DNA of 6,569 nt from contig MHDQ01000200.1 in assembly GCA_001803565.1 (NCBI GenBank), positions 1-6,569 on the forward strand. The letters are read 5' to 3'. Below the pieces are notes generated by a model. That model did not search any database. It had not been told where the DNA came from and saw only the letters and a list, made by a program, of their open reading frames with translations. The translations under genes and the position numbers were made by a program. The DNA comes from Nitrospinae bacterium RIFCSPLOWO2_12_FULL_45_22 (GTDB lineage Bacteria; 2-12-FULL-45-22). Positions 5,661 to 6,569 of this stretch are shown here, one piece after another (position 1 is the first letter of the stretch; each line of letters opens with the position of its first letter).

Positions 5661-6569
5661 ATGATTGCAGAATTTAAAGAGATATTTGCTAACCGTTATT
5701 CTATTGCCAGGACCAGGAAAGGTTTGGGGCAAAAAGTAATAGGGTGGGTTTGTACTTTTGTGCCAGAGGAGATCATCTATGCCGCTGGTATGTTCCCCTT
5801 CAGGGTGGTAGGGGGCGCAAATACCGAGACCCCGTTAGCTAATGCCTATCTCTATTCTAATAACTGTTCCTTCTCCCGTCAGTGTCTGGAAGAAGGTTTG
5901 AATAAGAACCTGGACTTTTTGGATGGCTTTGTAACTGCTAATTCCTGTGACCATATCAGGCGCTTATTCGATGTCTGGCTCAAGTACTTCCCTACCCCTT
6001 ATAAGAAGATTCTGAGTACCCCATGTAAGGTAACGGAGTCGGCCATTGCCCATTTTTGGGAAGAATTAGTCACCTTTAAGGAGGAATTAGAGACCATAGT
6101 AGACAGAGGGATAGGGGAGGATTGTCTCTGGCAGGCCATTGACCTGTATAATGAAACCCGTCAGCTATTTCTGAAACTTTATGCGCTTCGGAAGAACGAG
6201 CGGCTTCCTATCTCGGGCCGGGAGGTAGCTGAGATAGTACGGGCTGCCTGGTACTTACCCCGGGAAGAATACAATAATCTCTTGAGTAACACATTGTCCT
6301 GGTTAGAAAAACGGGAGCCTGTCTTGGATAATGATTCTGTGCGAGTGATGGTTGTGGGCAGTGAGCTGGATAACCCGGAATATATTGGGATAATAGAAGA
6401 CCTAGGGGGTGCAGTAGTGGCAGATGACCTTTGTTGTGGTTCCCGTTATTGCTGGACCCCAGTAGAAAAAGGTGAAGACCCTTTACGGGCCTTAGCTACC
6501 CGTTACCTTTCCCGTCCCTTCTGTGCCCGGATGCATCCCGCTTCTCACCGGATGGCGCATCTCCGGAAG
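5661..6569 (+). CDS. 2-hydroxyacyl-CoA dehydratase / benzoyl-CoA reductase family subunit, 3' end outside window
   Basis: The first 303 codons are open to the window edge; family members run about 370-430 residues. Recognisable blocks: WVCTFVPEEIIYAAGMFPFRVVGG (29-52), the N-terminal signature of HgdB/HgdC- and BcrB/BcrC-type subunits; NNCSFSRQC with C69; ANSCDHIRRLFDVW with C96; STPCKVTES with C122; and VADDLCCGSRY with C258/C259. C69, C96 and a Cys of the 258/259 pair match the expected [4Fe-4S] cluster ligands. Such subunits pair with a paralogue and receive an electron from an ATP-dependent activator (HgdA/BcrA-D type), for syn-dehydration of 2-hydroxyacyl-CoA or ring reduction in the cytoplasm of strict anaerobes. 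The substrate cannot be told. ATG at 5661 is chosen for AAGGAGGT at 5643-5650, 10 bp upstream; TTG at 5628 is a weaker alternative. No strong promoter is visible between 5577 and 5660. The partner subunit and activator would be to the right. Confidence 0.88.
   Translation, partial: MIAEFKEIFANRYSIARTRKGLGQKVIGWVCTFVPEEIIYAAGMFPFRVVGGANTETPLANAYLYSNNCSFSRQCLEEGLNKNLDFLDGFVTANSCDHIRRLFDVWLKYFPTPYKKILSTPCKVTESAIAHFWEELVTFKEELETIVDRGIGEDCLWQAIDLYNETRQLFLKLYALRKNERLPISGREVAEIVRAAWYLPREEYNNLLSNTLSWLEKREPVLDNDSVRVMVVGSELDNPEYIGIIEDLGGAVVADDLCCGSRYCWTPVEKGEDPLRALATRYLSRPFCARMHPASHRMAHLRK

Noticed and set aside
1-6569. CRISPR array, tRNA or rRNA genes
   Set aside because: No regularly spaced repeat array, cloverleaf or rRNA-like sequence was seen on either strand.

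Overview
The window looks like an accessory, IS-riddled stretch of the chromosome of an anaerobic bacterium of moderate GC. The anaerobic lifestyle is inferred from the gene running off the right edge, an oxygen-sensitive iron-sulfur 2-hydroxyacyl-CoA dehydratase/benzoyl-CoA reductase-type subunit. Bacterial signals include Shine-Dalgarno sites, a sigma70-like promoter and a PIN-family toxin remnant. I cannot name the species or phylum.

Layout. Positions 1-87 are a fragment of an ISNCY (IS1202-like) transposase gene, identical to 4890-4976. It is joined abruptly to a fragment of a COG1569-type PIN toxin gene (88-230). A pyrimidine-rich spacer with a 7-bp dyad and a G-quadruplex motif leads to a promoter at 371-397. 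Then comes a tight three-gene operon, 452-4149, all on the + strand: an unrecognised 152-aa protein, a 696-aa multidomain protein with a complete PIN-nuclease acidic set, and a 383-aa AAA+/ORC-like P-loop ATPase. A hairpin follows the operon. Positions 4366-5082 (minus strand) hold an ISNCY transposase that has lost its C-terminal third, with its promoter and a tandem GGACATT repeat upstream. Positions 5316-5576 hold a C-terminal fragment of an unrelated IS4-superfamily (IS1634-like) transposase. Positions 5661-6569 are the first 303 codons of the dehydratase-family gene.

The main object of interest is the operon. Genes 1 and 2 overlap by ATGA, and gene 3 starts on the base after the gene 2 stop, so the three products are probably made together and plausibly act as one complex: an ATP-driven switch (gene 3), a PIN ribonuclease effector or processing subunit (gene 2) and a small accessory protein (gene 1). 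With IS debris on both sides and a toxin remnant beside it, this has the setting of a defence or conflict island. I do not recognise the set as a named system; defence is inference from context, and RNA processing or replication/repair remain possible.
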